From IMG/VR virus record IMGVR_UViG_3300017971_000369, positions 1 to 49,115 of that record: 49,115 nt of DNA, one strand, 5' to 3'. The notes under the pieces were generated by a model. It searched no databases, was not told the DNA's origin, and saw only the letters and a program-made list of their open reading frames with translations. This document shows, one piece after another, positions 25,068 to 31,747 of the stretch (positions within the stretch are counted from its first letter, which is position 1; each line of letters begins with the position of its first letter). The stretch comes from a virus. Both the position numbers and the translations under genes were made by a program.

Positions 25068-25619
25068 CTAACGTCGTTTCGTCGTCTTTTTCTTGACGCT
25101 ACGTTTTGCGGGGGTTTTCTTCGCAGGGGTTCCCGATTTCGTCCCTGATTTCGTCCCTCCTGAAGCTTTCGAACCCCTCACGGTCTTCCGAGTCGTCTTT
25201 CGGACAGGAACCGTCTCCGGTTCTTCTGGGGACGATTTCGAGGGGGTAGCTTTGGGGGGTTCAGGTTTGGGAGGATTGTCGAGCAGGTGGTTCCTATCCA
25301 GCGCTTTCTCCCAGGTGAGCGCCTGCTTTGCGAGACGGTCGTTCCATGTACACAATGCTGGCGCTGCTTGATCGACATTCGCGACGTCGCGCAAGTCGAT
25401 TCCCTCCAAGTCGGACAGTCTATCCATCACGTGTTTACTCGCGATAGTTAGCGCTTCCGTTCGGTCGAACCCTGGAGTAGTACAATCCGGGTTAATCTCC
25501 ACCCGCACAACTAGTGGGACAATAACGTCCCAGTTAATCCGTCCGTTGTCTTCCAGGACAATGCGGGGGTGAACCTTGGTTGTGGGTTTACGCGACGTCG
25601 ACGTGTTCTTGCGTGTCAT
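25068..25619 (-). CDS. Hypothetical protein with histone H1-like tail
   Basis: 183 aa. Residues ~15-115 look globular (VHPRIVLEDNGRINWDVIVPLVV, then 'FDRTEALTIASKHVMDRLSDLEG'). The C-terminal ~65 residues are Lys/Thr/Pro/Ser/Arg-rich and end in 'RSVKKKTTKRR', like histone H1 tails. This is the first gene of the leftward early unit: a near-consensus promoter (25752-25779) and a 126-nt structured leader precede it. A nucleic-acid-binding early protein is likely; family unknown. Confidence 0.55.
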   Translation of the reverse strand: MTRKNTSTSRKPTTKVHPRIVLEDNGRINWDVIVPLVVRVEINPDCTTPGFDRTEALTIASKHVMDRLSDLEGIDLRDVANVDQAAPALCTWNDRLAKQALTWEKALDRNHLLDNPPKPEPPKATPSKSSPEEPETVPVRKTTRKTVRGSKASGGTKSGTKSGTPAKKTPAKRSVKKKTTKRR

Positions 25620-25657
25620 TGTGATTATCTCCCATCGTCATGACACAAGTATGTGGT

Positions 25658-25678
25658 CCCCCATCGACGTGATGGGGG
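25658..25678 (-). promoter_or_regulatory. Leader hairpin of the leftward early gene
   Basis: 8-bp perfect stem CCCCCATC (25658-25665) / GATGGGGG (25671-25678) with a 5-nt loop, in the predicted 5' leader of the gene starting at 25619. It is followed by a 4-nt-loop palindrome and GGGAG before the ATG, the same order (hairpin, hairpin, ribosome-binding site) as the plus-strand elements. Confidence 0.5.
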
Positions 25679-25751
25679 AAGAACCCTATTTGATGTTTCC
25701 AAGTTGTCAAAGAGCGATGACGATTCATCAAAAATCGTCGGAATACCTCCG

Positions 25752-25779
25752 ATTATAACCCCCTCTTAGAGTTTGTCAA
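25752..25779 (-). promoter_or_regulatory. Near-consensus sigma70 promoter, leftward early unit
   Basis: On the minus strand TTGACA (25779-25774), 16 bp, TATAAT (25757-25752). Its -35 box is exactly 24 bp from block A, the same distance as at the rightward promoter. It should drive 25619 and the genes down to the helicase. Confidence 0.8.
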
Positions 25780-25803
25780 TAGGGGGTTCCCTAGTATTTT
25801 CTT

Positions 25804-25835
25804 AGTAGATTTGTGCAAGAGACACTTTGCGGTAT
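25804..25835. repeat. Block A, left copy (32 bp)
   Basis: Inverted copy of 27901-27932 with 31 of 32 bases identical. Contains AGATTTGTGC and GAGACACTTTG. Placed 24 bp upstream of the leftward TTGACA box. Confidence 0.9.
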
Positions 25836-25916
25836 CTGGACCCCTCCCGGTAGAGGGGTGATTCCGCAAGTCTAACCCGTTGCTAGACTTGCGAAAACCC
25901 CATTTAATGTACATTT

Positions 25917-25957
25917 GTTCAGAAATAACATGGATACAGAAAGGGTGATATATACCC
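25917..25957. repeat. Block B, left copy (41 bp)
   Basis: Inverted copy of 27778-27818 with 40 of 41 bases identical. Contains the palindrome GGGT-GATATAT-ACCC. It lies 81 bp from block A and touches the stop codon of the exonuclease gene. Confidence 0.9.
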
Positions 25958-26577
25958 TATGACCCCCCTAGTGTGGGGTGTGGGTTTCGCATAGTTAGGA
26001 CGGTGTCGGGATTCTTGGGATTGCGAAGGTATCCCTGGTCGAGGATACGGTCGAACAGGTTGCGCGTTAAACGGACGTCCTCAAGACAATAGTCAATAAC
26101 CTCACCGATCCGGTTTTCTTGCCAAAGTACCGGCGCTAACTCCCCTGATCCCGTTTTCTTGTGTCCCAGATTCACCTCCGCTGTCTTGTCGAGCGAAAAT
26201 CCACCGTGAGACGGACTGAATTTATCGGGGTCTAAACGCGCCGCGTTCCACATCTCGCGGAGCAGGTCATACGATGCCATGTCCGCAATCTTGATCCCAT
26301 TTGCGCGGATCACTTTGTTGTCGAACCGGATGTTGTTGAATCCGACGAGTGGGATTCGATTCGCCGCTAACTCTTCGAACTCTAGGAGGTTCTCTGCGGT
26401 GAAGACGCGGAACCGATCTGTAGCGTAGTCGTAAGCGCAGAGTACGGAGATGCCCATGTTCTCGTGATCGTCCCATCCCTTGCAGTATTCAATTCCTGCT
26501 ATCTGCTTTCCAGGAGGTCTTGGCGGGATCGCTCGAACGATTTCCAGGTCGTAAACCAGCGGAGCTAAGCCTTGCAT
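25957..26577 (-). CDS. DEDD-type 3'-5' exonuclease (RNase H-like fold)
   Basis: 206 aa. ATG with AGGAG 9 bases upstream. Three exonuclease motifs are visible: Exo I 'VYDLEIVRAI' (D10, E12), Exo II 'LVGFNNIRFDNKVI' (D86), Exo III 'IDYCLEDVRLTRNLF' (Y163, D167), the Y-x3-D form of DEDDy enzymes. It would digest DNA or RNA from the 3' end with two metal ions. DNA polymerase I of this phage has its own exonuclease domain, so this stand-alone enzyme may serve recombination or host DNA breakdown. It lies in the cassette between the two control modules. Confidence 0.75.
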   Translation of the reverse strand: MQGLAPLVYDLEIVRAIPPRPPGKQIAGIEYCKGWDDHENMGISVLCAYDYATDRFRVFTAENLLEFEELAANRIPLVGFNNIRFDNKVIRANGIKIADMASYDLLREMWNAARLDPDKFSPSHGGFSLDKTAEVNLGHKKTGSGELAPVLWQENRIGEVIDYCLEDVRLTRNLFDRILDQGYLRNPKNPDTVLTMRNPHPTLGGS

Positions 26578-26589
26578 TTGAAACGTCTC

Positions 26590-27123
26590 CTAAGAGCTTG
26601 CGATTCGTTCGATCCGGTTGACGCCAACCTTAACGATCCGTTGAATCGCTAACGCGGTCCCCTCTTGGTTGTGGGTGAAAAGCACGGGGACGCCTGACAC
26701 TATCCACCCGGAAATGGCTCCAAGAACGTGTGACGGCGTGATCTGGCGAGAGTATCTGTAGATGCTACTGAAAGGGTTCTGAATCTCTTTCCACGTAGTT
26801 TCAGCCAGAATCACCCGAATAGGAAACTCGCGCAGTCGGTAGATTTCCTTCTCGAAACGCGAACGGCCCGAGCCGACGGTCCCGATCAGGTCTCTCCCCG
26901 ACTTGCGCTCAAAAGAGAATATCTCTTCGTAACCGGCAACCGTATAGTCACCGGTTTTGAGAGTGCGTACCGTACAAGGTCCTGGAAGAAAAATCGTAAT
27001 GCCGGGGAGTGGTTCTCTCCGATCAACTACGTACTGAACCTCGTTTGCGGGTTCCGGTGCGGGTGCGCTTTTTGACGATCTTCGGCTTGTTCGTTTTGGT
27101 GGACTTCTTTTTCTTTTGGGCAC
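26590..27123 (-). CDS. ERCC4/XPF-type nuclease
   Basis: 177 aa. The active-site series 'VVDRREPLPG' (D34, E37), 'TLKTGDYTVAG' (G58-D59) and 'FERKSGRDLIGTV' (E72-R-K74, D78) is the ERCC4 nuclease signature, followed by 'RSRFEKEIYRL'. Such enzymes cut branched DNA (flaps, forks). The N-terminal ~20 residues are a basic Lys/Arg/Ser tail. The first 101 bases overlap the upstream gene in another frame; the catalytic domain begins after the overlap. No helix-hairpin-helix domain is seen, so it is a minimal form. Confidence 0.75.
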   Translation of the reverse strand: MPKRKRSPPKRTSRRSSKSAPAPEPANEVQYVVDRREPLPGITIFLPGPCTVRTLKTGDYTVAGYEEIFSFERKSGRDLIGTVGSGRSRFEKEIYRLREFPIRVILAETTWKEIQNPFSSIYRYSRQITPSHVLGAISGWIVSGVPVLFTHNQEGTALAIQRIVKVGVNRIERIASS

Positions 27124-27625
27124 GCTTCTTGCCTTCCTGCATGTTAGCTACGCGACCCTCCCGAAAATCAAATAAAGCTTTCACGTGATCGGGCATTTCC
27201 TCCCGAGTCATGGGTCTTCTTCCCGTACCGATGATGGGTTCCCCGTTGATGTTCCACCTGACGGATTTCTTTTTCGGCTCTACTCCGCGAGTGAATGAGC
27301 CGAGGTTGTAAGACTTTCTCAAGTAAGGAACCGAGATGCGTCCTTCCATAAGCGACTTGGTTGTCTTCGCCTCCGGAAACTCCTCGATAAGAAGTTGCAT
27401 GATGGAGGGATCGGTAAGCTTCTTGCTTAGGGGAAACTCTTCGTTCGCCTCGAAGATAACCGCCATGAATCTTGTGATACCTCCTTCAAACGTCTTCCCT
27501 TTTGTACGCGGCTTGCAACCTCTTGTATAGGGGGAGTCGGGGATCCGGTCCACACTAAAGTGGTCCAGTATTTCGGACGCCGCTCCTTGATCTTTCACAA
27601 CTTTGGGAGATTTCTTGTCAGGCAT
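27023..27625 (-). CDS. Hypothetical early protein with basic C-terminus
   Basis: 200 aa from ATG 27625 (an in-frame GTG at 27643 is an alternative). The middle has a pattern of short helices (FMAVIFEANEEFPLSKKL, 'SIMQLLIEEFPEAKTTKSL') and 'ISVPYLRKSYNLGSF', which could be a DNA-binding domain. The last ~35 residues are almost only Lys, Arg, Thr and Ser. It heads the three-gene nuclease cassette. No family recognised. Confidence 0.5.
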   Translation of the reverse strand: MPDKKSPKVVKDQGAASEILDHFSVDRIPDSPYTRGCKPRTKGKTFEGGITRFMAVIFEANEEFPLSKKLTDPSIMQLLIEEFPEAKTTKSLMEGRISVPYLRKSYNLGSFTRGVEPKKKSVRWNINGEPIIGTGRRPMTREEMPDHVKALFDFREGRVANMQEGKKRAQKKKKSTKTNKPKIVKKRTRTGTRKRGSVRS

Positions 27626-27729
27626 TCTCTCGCTCTCTTTCACTTAACTTTTGACACCTCGCTTAGACAGAACCCTCCCGCTCCACCCACCAGTGGAGCG
27701 TCTTTTTCGGGGTCCGTCAATACTGTGCG

Positions 27730-27756
27730 ATTGTATACTAAAAAACACAAAGTCAA
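27730..27756 (-). promoter_or_regulatory. Possible promoter of the nuclease cassette
   Basis: Minus-strand TTGACT (27756-27751), 15 bp, TACAAT (27735-27730). The spacing is short and the -35 box imperfect, so this is a weaker candidate than the two flanking TTGACA promoters. Confidence 0.4.
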
Positions 27757-27777
27757 TAGGGTTACTGTAGTATCCGG

Positions 27778-27818
27778 GGGTATATATCACCCTTTCTGTA
27801 TCCATGTTACTTCTGAAC
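27778..27818. repeat. Block B, right copy (41 bp)
   Basis: Inverted relative to 25917-25957; one mismatch. 82 bp from block A. Confidence 0.9.
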
Positions 27819-27900
27819 ACCCATACACTTAACCCCCCGATATCTAAACTGTTGGAAAATAACGACTTACAAAATCGTCCCTTAGTTGGGGGGTGGTAGC

Positions 27901-27932
27901 ATACCTCAAAGTGTCTCTTGCACAAATCTACT
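27901..27932. repeat. Block A, right copy (32 bp)
   Basis: Inverted relative to 25804-25835; one mismatch. Lies 24 bp upstream of the rightward TTGACA box. Confidence 0.9.
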
Positions 27933-27956
27933 TATGACGTCCCTAATAAAGACGGG

Positions 27957-27985
27957 TTGACAGAGACCCTAACAATATATAGTAT
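27957..27985 (+). promoter_or_regulatory. Consensus sigma70 promoter, rightward early unit
   Basis: TTGACA (27957-27962), exactly 17 bp, TAGTAT (27980-27985). It should drive the repair-recombination-replication genes from 28043 onward. Same distance to block A as at the leftward promoter. Confidence 0.8.
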
Positions 27986-28042
27986 GTACTTTTGGATTTC
28001 GCGGTACTAACAGATTCTCGCAAACCTTGGGAGGGCCTTGCA

Positions 28043-28447
28043 GTGCAAACATTCATACCGTATTCTAACTTCGATTGGTCCGCGTTTGTCCTGGATGACA
28101 AGCGGCTCGGTAATCAGTTCTACAACGAGGGTCAAGTGCTACTTCGCGGAGGTTGGCCGAACCACCCCGCGAGCAAGATGTGGCGGGGGTATCACTTCGC
28201 TCTAGGATGCTACCTGTTAGCTTGTGCTAGGGAGCTTCACCGGCGTGGTCGATTCTACCCCGAACACATCAACACGACTTGGCAGGTCATGAACCTCGAC
28301 CGCGAGCGGCGTATGCCCCCGTGGATCGGGGACGAGCGGGTCCATTCGTCCCACCGGGCGAATCTGCTCCGCAAGGACCCCCAGCACTATGGACAATTCA
28401 ACTGGACGGAGCAACCGACCGAAGGCTACTTCTGGCCAGTACAATAG
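28043..28447 (+). CDS. Pyrimidine dimer glycosylase-like protein (T4 endonuclease V-related family)
   Basis: 134 aa. I chose GTG 28043 because it has GGGAGGG 8 bases upstream and gives the family-like N-terminus 'VQTFIPYSNFDWSAFVLDDKRLGNQ'. Further family-like segments are 'GWPNHPASKMWRGYHFAL', 'PPWIGDERVHSSHRANLLRKDPQHYGQF' and a terminal 'YFWPVQ'. From memory this matches the MSMEG_6728-type proteins, relatives of the UV-repair glycosylase DenV. It would remove UV-damaged pyrimidines. It is the first gene of the rightward early unit and is followed by a terminator. Confidence 0.65.
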   Translation: MQTFIPYSNFDWSAFVLDDKRLGNQFYNEGQVLLRGGWPNHPASKMWRGYHFALGCYLLACARELHRRGRFYPEHINTTWQVMNLDRERRMPPWIGDERVHSSHRANLLRKDPQHYGQFNWTEQPTEGYFWPVQ

Positions 28448-28464
28448 CGAGCCTCCCACCGTCG

Positions 28465-28512
28465 GCCCGCTGCGTGATGACACTCGTCGTGTCTAGCGTG
28501 GCGGGCTTTTTT
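28465..28512 (+). terminator. Rho-independent terminator with inner hairpin
   Basis: Outer stem GCCCGC (28465-28470) / GCGGGC (28501-28506) followed by TTTTTT (28507-28512); inner hairpin GACAC-TCGTC-GTGTC (28479-28493). It could attenuate transcription between the first early gene and the rest. Confidence 0.7.
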
Positions 28513-28533
28513 CATCCCCCAAGGAGATTGGAC

Positions 28534-28776
28534 ATGACAAAAATTGATCTTCCATCGCGACGGCGTATAGACAAGCAGCAAGACAAAGTCGTGAAAGACC
28601 CTACCGACTGGTTCTTCTGCTCTCGTCCGTTGTCGTCCATCAACCCGCGACTCGTCCGCGCCGAGAAAGACTTTTGGGAAGGCCGACGCTGGACCTTCAT
28701 AAAAGTCTCCATCAAATATGCGGACGGTTCCGTTGTTGAAGGTTCGCAGCGGTTGAAGGCGGATCGGGTGCTCTAG
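28534..28776 (+). CDS. Hypothetical 80-aa protein
   Basis: ATG 28534 with AAGGAG upstream. The N-terminal third is charged and basic (SRRRIDKQQDKVVKD); the remainder (WFFCSRPLSSINPRLVR, FIKVSIKYADGSVVEGSQ) may form a small beta sheet. Its TAG stop runs into leader element copy 5. No family recognised. Confidence 0.5.
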   Translation: MTKIDLPSRRRIDKQQDKVVKDPTDWFFCSRPLSSINPRLVRAEKDFWEGRRWTFIKVSIKYADGSVVEGSQRLKADRVL

Positions 28777-28826
28777 GTTTTCTCTCCAGGTTCCCGACTG
28801 GGCATCTGAAAATTGACAATTGTCTA
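28777..28826 (+). promoter_or_regulatory. Recurrent leader element, copy 5
   Basis: GTTTTCTCTCCAG (28777-28789) after TAG; hairpin core CCC-GACT-GGG (28793-28802); AAAA; second hairpin TTGAC-AATT-GTCTA (28813-28826); AGAAAGG and ATG 28840. Confidence 0.65.
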
Positions 28827-28839
28827 GAAAGGTGATGAT

Positions 28840-29034
28840 ATGAAAGAGTTACCGGCTGACAAGCTTATCATGAAGATTCGTACGATGTTGGAAAAGGAAT
28901 CGTACTCGCTCGGGCAGGAGGAGAAGGAATACTGTGAGGATGCTTTAGGGATCCTTGCTGCCGTCACGGAAGGTTTAGAAATGCGTTTGAGAGAACTAGA
29001 AGCGGAGGCAGAAGACGATGGGAGAAATGGCTGA
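28840..29034 (+). CDS. Small helical acidic protein
   Basis: 64 aa, largely two amphipathic helices (ADKLIMKIRTMLEKESYSL and 'AAVTEGLEMRLRELEAEAEDD'). It ends in an overlap with the next gene. Unknown function; short acidic helical proteins are common among phage early genes. Confidence 0.5.
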   Translation: MKELPADKLIMKIRTMLEKESYSLGQEEKEYCEDALGILAAVTEGLEMRLRELEAEAEDDGRNG

Positions 29035-29299
29035 TTGGTTTCTCGAACAGGTAATGGACATGGAGGAGCTGCGAGAAGATTACAGAGCTGGCTTCATGAC
29101 GGACATTGAGGCGTATGAAGCTGGCATAATCGACGAACAGGGACACTACCTCGGTTACGGTGTCGGATACGACAGGACCCGGATGTGCCGTTATTGCGGA
29201 AAGCGCGGTTTGTTGTGGGGGAGGGATGGTAAGAGGTGGCGACTATTTGAGGTTTGTGATCATTCTTACCACGTCCACACTTGCTTGAAAAGGAGATAA
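29018..29299 (+). CDS. Small protein with a Cys/His cluster
   Basis: 93 aa, overlapping the previous gene by 17 bases. 'MCRYCGKRGLLWGRDGKRWRLFEVCDHSYHVHTC' contains a CxxC pair followed by C, H, H and C, a likely zinc-binding unit. The N-terminal half is an acidic helix (MADWFLEQVMDMEELRED). From memory similar 'C..CG..gL.W.......WrL...H.C' proteins are widespread in phages, with unknown function. Confidence 0.55.
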   Translation: MGEMADWFLEQVMDMEELREDYRAGFMTDIEAYEAGIIDEQGHYLGYGVGYDRTRMCRYCGKRGLLWGRDGKRWRLFEVCDHSYHVHTCLKRR

Positions 29300-29301
29300 C
29301 T

Positions 29302-29493
29302 GTGCCTGACCCGAAAACAGGACGATACGTCGATACGGATCGGATGCCGTTCGGCCTGCACAAAGGGAAGTACCTTTACGATATTTCCGATGCATATTGG
29401 AGATGGTTTCTCAAACAAGACTGGAGCAAACGTTGGCCAAAGCTGGTCGAGTATGCGAAGGTCGCAGAGGGGGAGGACTTCGACGATGTTTGA
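29302..29493 (+). CDS. DUF3820-like small protein
   Basis: 63 aa from GTG 29302 with AAGGAG 6 bases upstream. 'MPFGLHKGKYLYDISDAYWRWFLKQ' matches the 'mpFGk.kGk.l.dip..YL.Wl' pattern of DUF3820-type proteins, which are common in phages and near exonucleases. Molecular role unknown. It overlaps the next gene by 8 bases. Confidence 0.6.
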   Translation: MPDPKTGRYVDTDRMPFGLHKGKYLYDISDAYWRWFLKQDWSKRWPKLVEYAKVAEGEDFDDV

Positions 29494-29710
29494 CCAGAAG
29501 CTGAAGAAGACGCCGATCACGGTCGAAACCGCGGAGGCGGTGTTGTTGATCTATCGGAAGATGGCTCAAGCGTTGGAAACTATTCGACCGGAAGACCCTC
29601 TAGCCCGTGCTCTTGTGCGGGCAGAAGCACAACGTTTTCGTAAGCTGTCGCAACGATGGAAAGCGCAGCGGAAAGACTCCGAGAACCCCGACATAAAGGG
29701 CGTTGTATGA
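29486..29710 (+). CDS. Hypothetical helical basic protein
   Basis: 74 aa; ATG 29486 with GGGGAGGAC upstream. One long helix (TAEAVLLIYRKMAQALETI) and a second Arg-rich helix (ALVRAEAQRFRKLSQRWKAQRK). Coupled to the next gene by ATGA. No family recognised. Confidence 0.5.
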   Translation: MFDQKLKKTPITVETAEAVLLIYRKMAQALETIRPEDPLARALVRAEAQRFRKLSQRWKAQRKDSENPDIKGVV

Positions 29711-30036
29711 ACTATTTCAAATTTAAAGAGGCGATGGAGCAAGCAAAAGCTGCTGAACGCGATATGTTGGCTTGTGTAAACTCGTCCGACAACGTTTACC
29801 TCGGAGCAAGTTCTGAAGTGCGGGCAATTTTGGCGCGTTATGCGGCTTACGTCGCGTCAATACTCGGTTCCAATCAGAAAGAGGATTCCGAAGGCGCAAC
29901 AGAAGCTTGTGTGATAGCTTTCTCTATTGTTGCTCGATATGCGTATATCAAAGGATATGAACAAGGGCGAAAAAAGATGACCGACGAACTTGCTTTCCTT
30001 CGGACAAAAGAAAAAGAGGGAAAAGATGTCGATTGA
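29707..30036 (+). CDS. Hypothetical helical protein
   Basis: 109 aa. Start overlaps the preceding stop (ATGA). Predicted all-helical with an Ala-rich middle (AILARYAAYVASILG and 'ACVIAFSIVARYAYIKGYEQG') that is too interrupted to be a confident membrane segment. Ends 11 bases inside the glycosylase gene. No family recognised. Confidence 0.5.
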   Translation: MNYFKFKEAMEQAKAAERDMLACVNSSDNVYLGASSEVRAILARYAAYVASILGSNQKEDSEGATEACVIAFSIVARYAYIKGYEQGRKKMTDELAFLRTKEKEGKDVD

Positions 30037-30598
30037 AGACTTTGAAGCGAAATGGCTGCGGTGCAAGCGTTGCCCCAACCTGCTCGAAGAACGTCACAAC
30101 GTCGTTCTTTATCGCGGACATACAAACTGTCCCGACGTGCTGTTTCTCGGGGAGGCTCCCGGAAAGGTCGAAGACGCATTTGGCGTTCCGTTCAAGGGAC
30201 CGGCAGGCCGGTTGCTGAACAAGCTGATTTTGGAGACCCTCCCCGAAGATCGAACAATGACTTATGTCATCACCAACATTGTTTGCTGCCTACCGCTGGA
30301 CGCGGACGGAAAGATTCGCCAGCCAACATCGGAGGAGGCTGAAAATTGTTCGGATCGTCTTTTCGAATTCTACGAACGTTGTCTCCCGTCTTCGGTTGTT
30401 CTGCTGGGCGAGGTTGCCAAGAAGTATTGGAATGCACACCTCGCAAAACGGGTAGGCTTCCCATTGCCTATCATCCATGTCTACCACCCCGCTTACCTCT
30501 TGCGGCAAGGGGAATCCGCAGGAACCGTCGGTTTCCACACGTTGGCCGGCAAGGCCACTGTCCTCAAACTCCGTCGTTTTTTCAAGGAGAACTTTTGA
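30026..30598 (+). CDS. Uracil-DNA glycosylase, family 4-like with Fe-S cluster
   Basis: 190 aa; AAAGAGGG precedes ATG 30026. Motif A 'LFLGEAPGKVEDAFGVPFKGPAGRLL' (residues 39-64) and motif B 'HPAYLLR' (154-160) are those of family 4 uracil-DNA glycosylases. Cys13 and Cys16 ('RCKRCP'), Cys87 or Cys88 and Cys108 match the four ligands of their 4Fe-4S cluster. The enzyme removes uracil from DNA. With the DenV-like gene it gives the phage its own base-excision repair. It ends in TGATG with the next gene. Confidence 0.8.
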   Translation: MSIEDFEAKWLRCKRCPNLLEERHNVVLYRGHTNCPDVLFLGEAPGKVEDAFGVPFKGPAGRLLNKLILETLPEDRTMTYVITNIVCCLPLDADGKIRQPTSEEAENCSDRLFEFYERCLPSSVVLLGEVAKKYWNAHLAKRVGFPLPIIHVYHPAYLLRQGESAGTVGFHTLAGKATVLKLRRFFKENF

Positions 30599-31671
30599 TG
30601 CAAGTCTACAAGCTATTTGATCGCGGCATTAGCAAGAGCTTCCTGGAGACGTTTTCTGCTTGCCGAGAGGCGTGTCGGCTCCAGTACCTCAAAGGGTACT
30701 ACCCGGTCAAGGAGGGCTTCGCTCTAGACTTCGGGACTGCGTTCCATGCGTGCAACGCTCACCTTCAAACCATCGCAGATCAGACATGGGAAGGGGTCCA
30801 GCACGTATGCACCAAGTACGCCCGAGAGTACATCGCAAAGCGAAAGAAGTACATGGACAAGCCTTCTATCGAAGAGTTTCAAGAGATGATGGAACGGGTT
30901 GCAGTAACCCTCGACGAGTACCGAAAGCGGTGGGCCAAAGACGATGCGAAGGTCGAGTGGGTTGAGCGTGAGAAAGAGTTCGCGTTGTGGCTTGAATACG
31001 AATACGCCGACGACACGATGTTTCTTGTTCCATTCAAAGGTTACCGGGATGGCGTTTTTTATCGCAAAGATCGCAAGGGCGGGATGCAGAACCTCTACCT
31101 CTTTGAGACGAAAACGAAAACAAAATGGGACCAGGCGGACATCCGCGACCTGCTGGAGCACGACCTGCAAACCATGCTCTACCTCTTCTCTATGCAATCT
31201 GAATACGGCAGGCTCCCTAAGGGTGTCCGTTACGATCTGGTCAAACGTCCCAGCACGCTGATCAAGGGCGGCGCAGAGCGGGTCCGTACTTTCATTCAAA
31301 AATCCCCAAAAGGTTACTTCTGGCGGCACGACTGGAACACCGTTCGTCAACGTCACCTCACTTCGTGGCGGGTTAAGTTCTTGGACGGGCTGATCCGCCA
31401 AGTCGTGGATTGGGTCCTTGGGTTCTATCCGGATTGGCGAGACACCGCAGGACGGCGGGAGATCAATGACCCCTACGACAATCCCCATCACTTCGCGAAC
31501 TCCGCAAACCTCGTTACCTTTTGGGGACGGGATCCCATGTTCGACGCGGTGACGCGGGGGAAACTGGACGGACTAGTCCACGCGCCGGAGTCTGCGCGAA
31601 AGTGCATCATCCCCATAGAGAACGTGGAAGATTCAAAACACGCGAAAAAAACGCGGAAAAAGCGGGGTTGA
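30598..31671 (+). CDS. RecB/Cas4-type PD-(D/E)XK nuclease
   Basis: 357 aa, coupled to the glycosylase by TGATG. Motifs: 'FSACREACRLQYLKGY' (first helix, with a Cys pair that could mark a Cas4-type Fe-S site), 'LDFGTAFHA' (44-51), 'GYRDGVFY' (D151), 'LFETKTKTKW' (E170, K172) and 'HDLQTMLYLF' (the Q-x3-Y helix). This is the RecB-family exonuclease layout. It lies before the ERF annealing protein and SSB-like protein, so it probably makes single strands for recombination. The C-terminus is Lys/Arg-rich. Confidence 0.75.
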   Translation: MQVYKLFDRGISKSFLETFSACREACRLQYLKGYYPVKEGFALDFGTAFHACNAHLQTIADQTWEGVQHVCTKYAREYIAKRKKYMDKPSIEEFQEMMERVAVTLDEYRKRWAKDDAKVEWVEREKEFALWLEYEYADDTMFLVPFKGYRDGVFYRKDRKGGMQNLYLFETKTKTKWDQADIRDLLEHDLQTMLYLFSMQSEYGRLPKGVRYDLVKRPSTLIKGGAERVRTFIQKSPKGYFWRHDWNTVRQRHLTSWRVKFLDGLIRQVVDWVLGFYPDWRDTAGRREINDPYDNPHHFANSANLVTFWGRDPMFDAVTRGKLDGLVHAPESARKCIIPIENVEDSKHAKKTRKKRG

Positions 31672-31703
31672 CAAATACTCGCATTTGTGCGAGACTCGAT
31701 AGT
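31668..31703 (+). promoter_or_regulatory. Possible promoter with palindrome before the ERF gene
   Basis: TTGACA (31668-31673) overlaps the preceding stop codon. A palindrome CTCGCA-TTTG-TGCGAG (31679-31694) fills the spacer, where a regulator or RNA hairpin could act. The -10 box is weak (GAGACT at 17 bp), so promoter activity is uncertain. Confidence 0.4.
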
Positions 31704-31747
31704 TGTGTTTTTTAACCCCTCATTTCACCCCTAAAGGAGACGTACCG

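Larger units (their letters stand above)
25620..25956. other. Non-coding control region (left)
   Basis: No gene is visible. It holds, from left to right: the leader of the 25619 gene with a hairpin (25658-25678) and a palindrome CACA-AGTA-TGTG near 25645; a minus-strand promoter (25752-25779) overlapping an 8-bp inverted repeat AACCCCCT/AGGGGGTT; block A (25804-25835); a hairpin CCCCTC/GAGGGG near 25840-25858; a strong 10-bp hairpin with stem CGCAAGTCTA/TAGACTTGCG (about 25866-25894); and block B (25917-25957). Confidence 0.7.
27626..28042. other. Non-coding control region (right)
   Basis: No gene is visible in 417 bp. Contents: a hairpin with stem CGCTCCAC/GTGGAGCG (about 27682-27703) in the leader of the leftward cassette; a weak minus-strand promoter (27730-27756); block B (27778-27818); 82 bp of unrelated sequence with G/C runs; block A (27901-27932); 24 bp; and the rightward early promoter (27957-27985). 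Confidence 0.7.

Noticed and set aside
25866-25894. Strong hairpin CGCAAGTCTA/TAGACTTGCG as a tRNA or CRISPR unit
   Set aside because: It is a single hairpin with no cloverleaf and no repeats; kept only as part of the control region.
28813-28842. TTGACA-17-TGATAT at 28813 as a promoter
   Set aside because: The -10 box would overlap the ATG at 28840, giving no leader; TTGACA here is part of hairpin 2.
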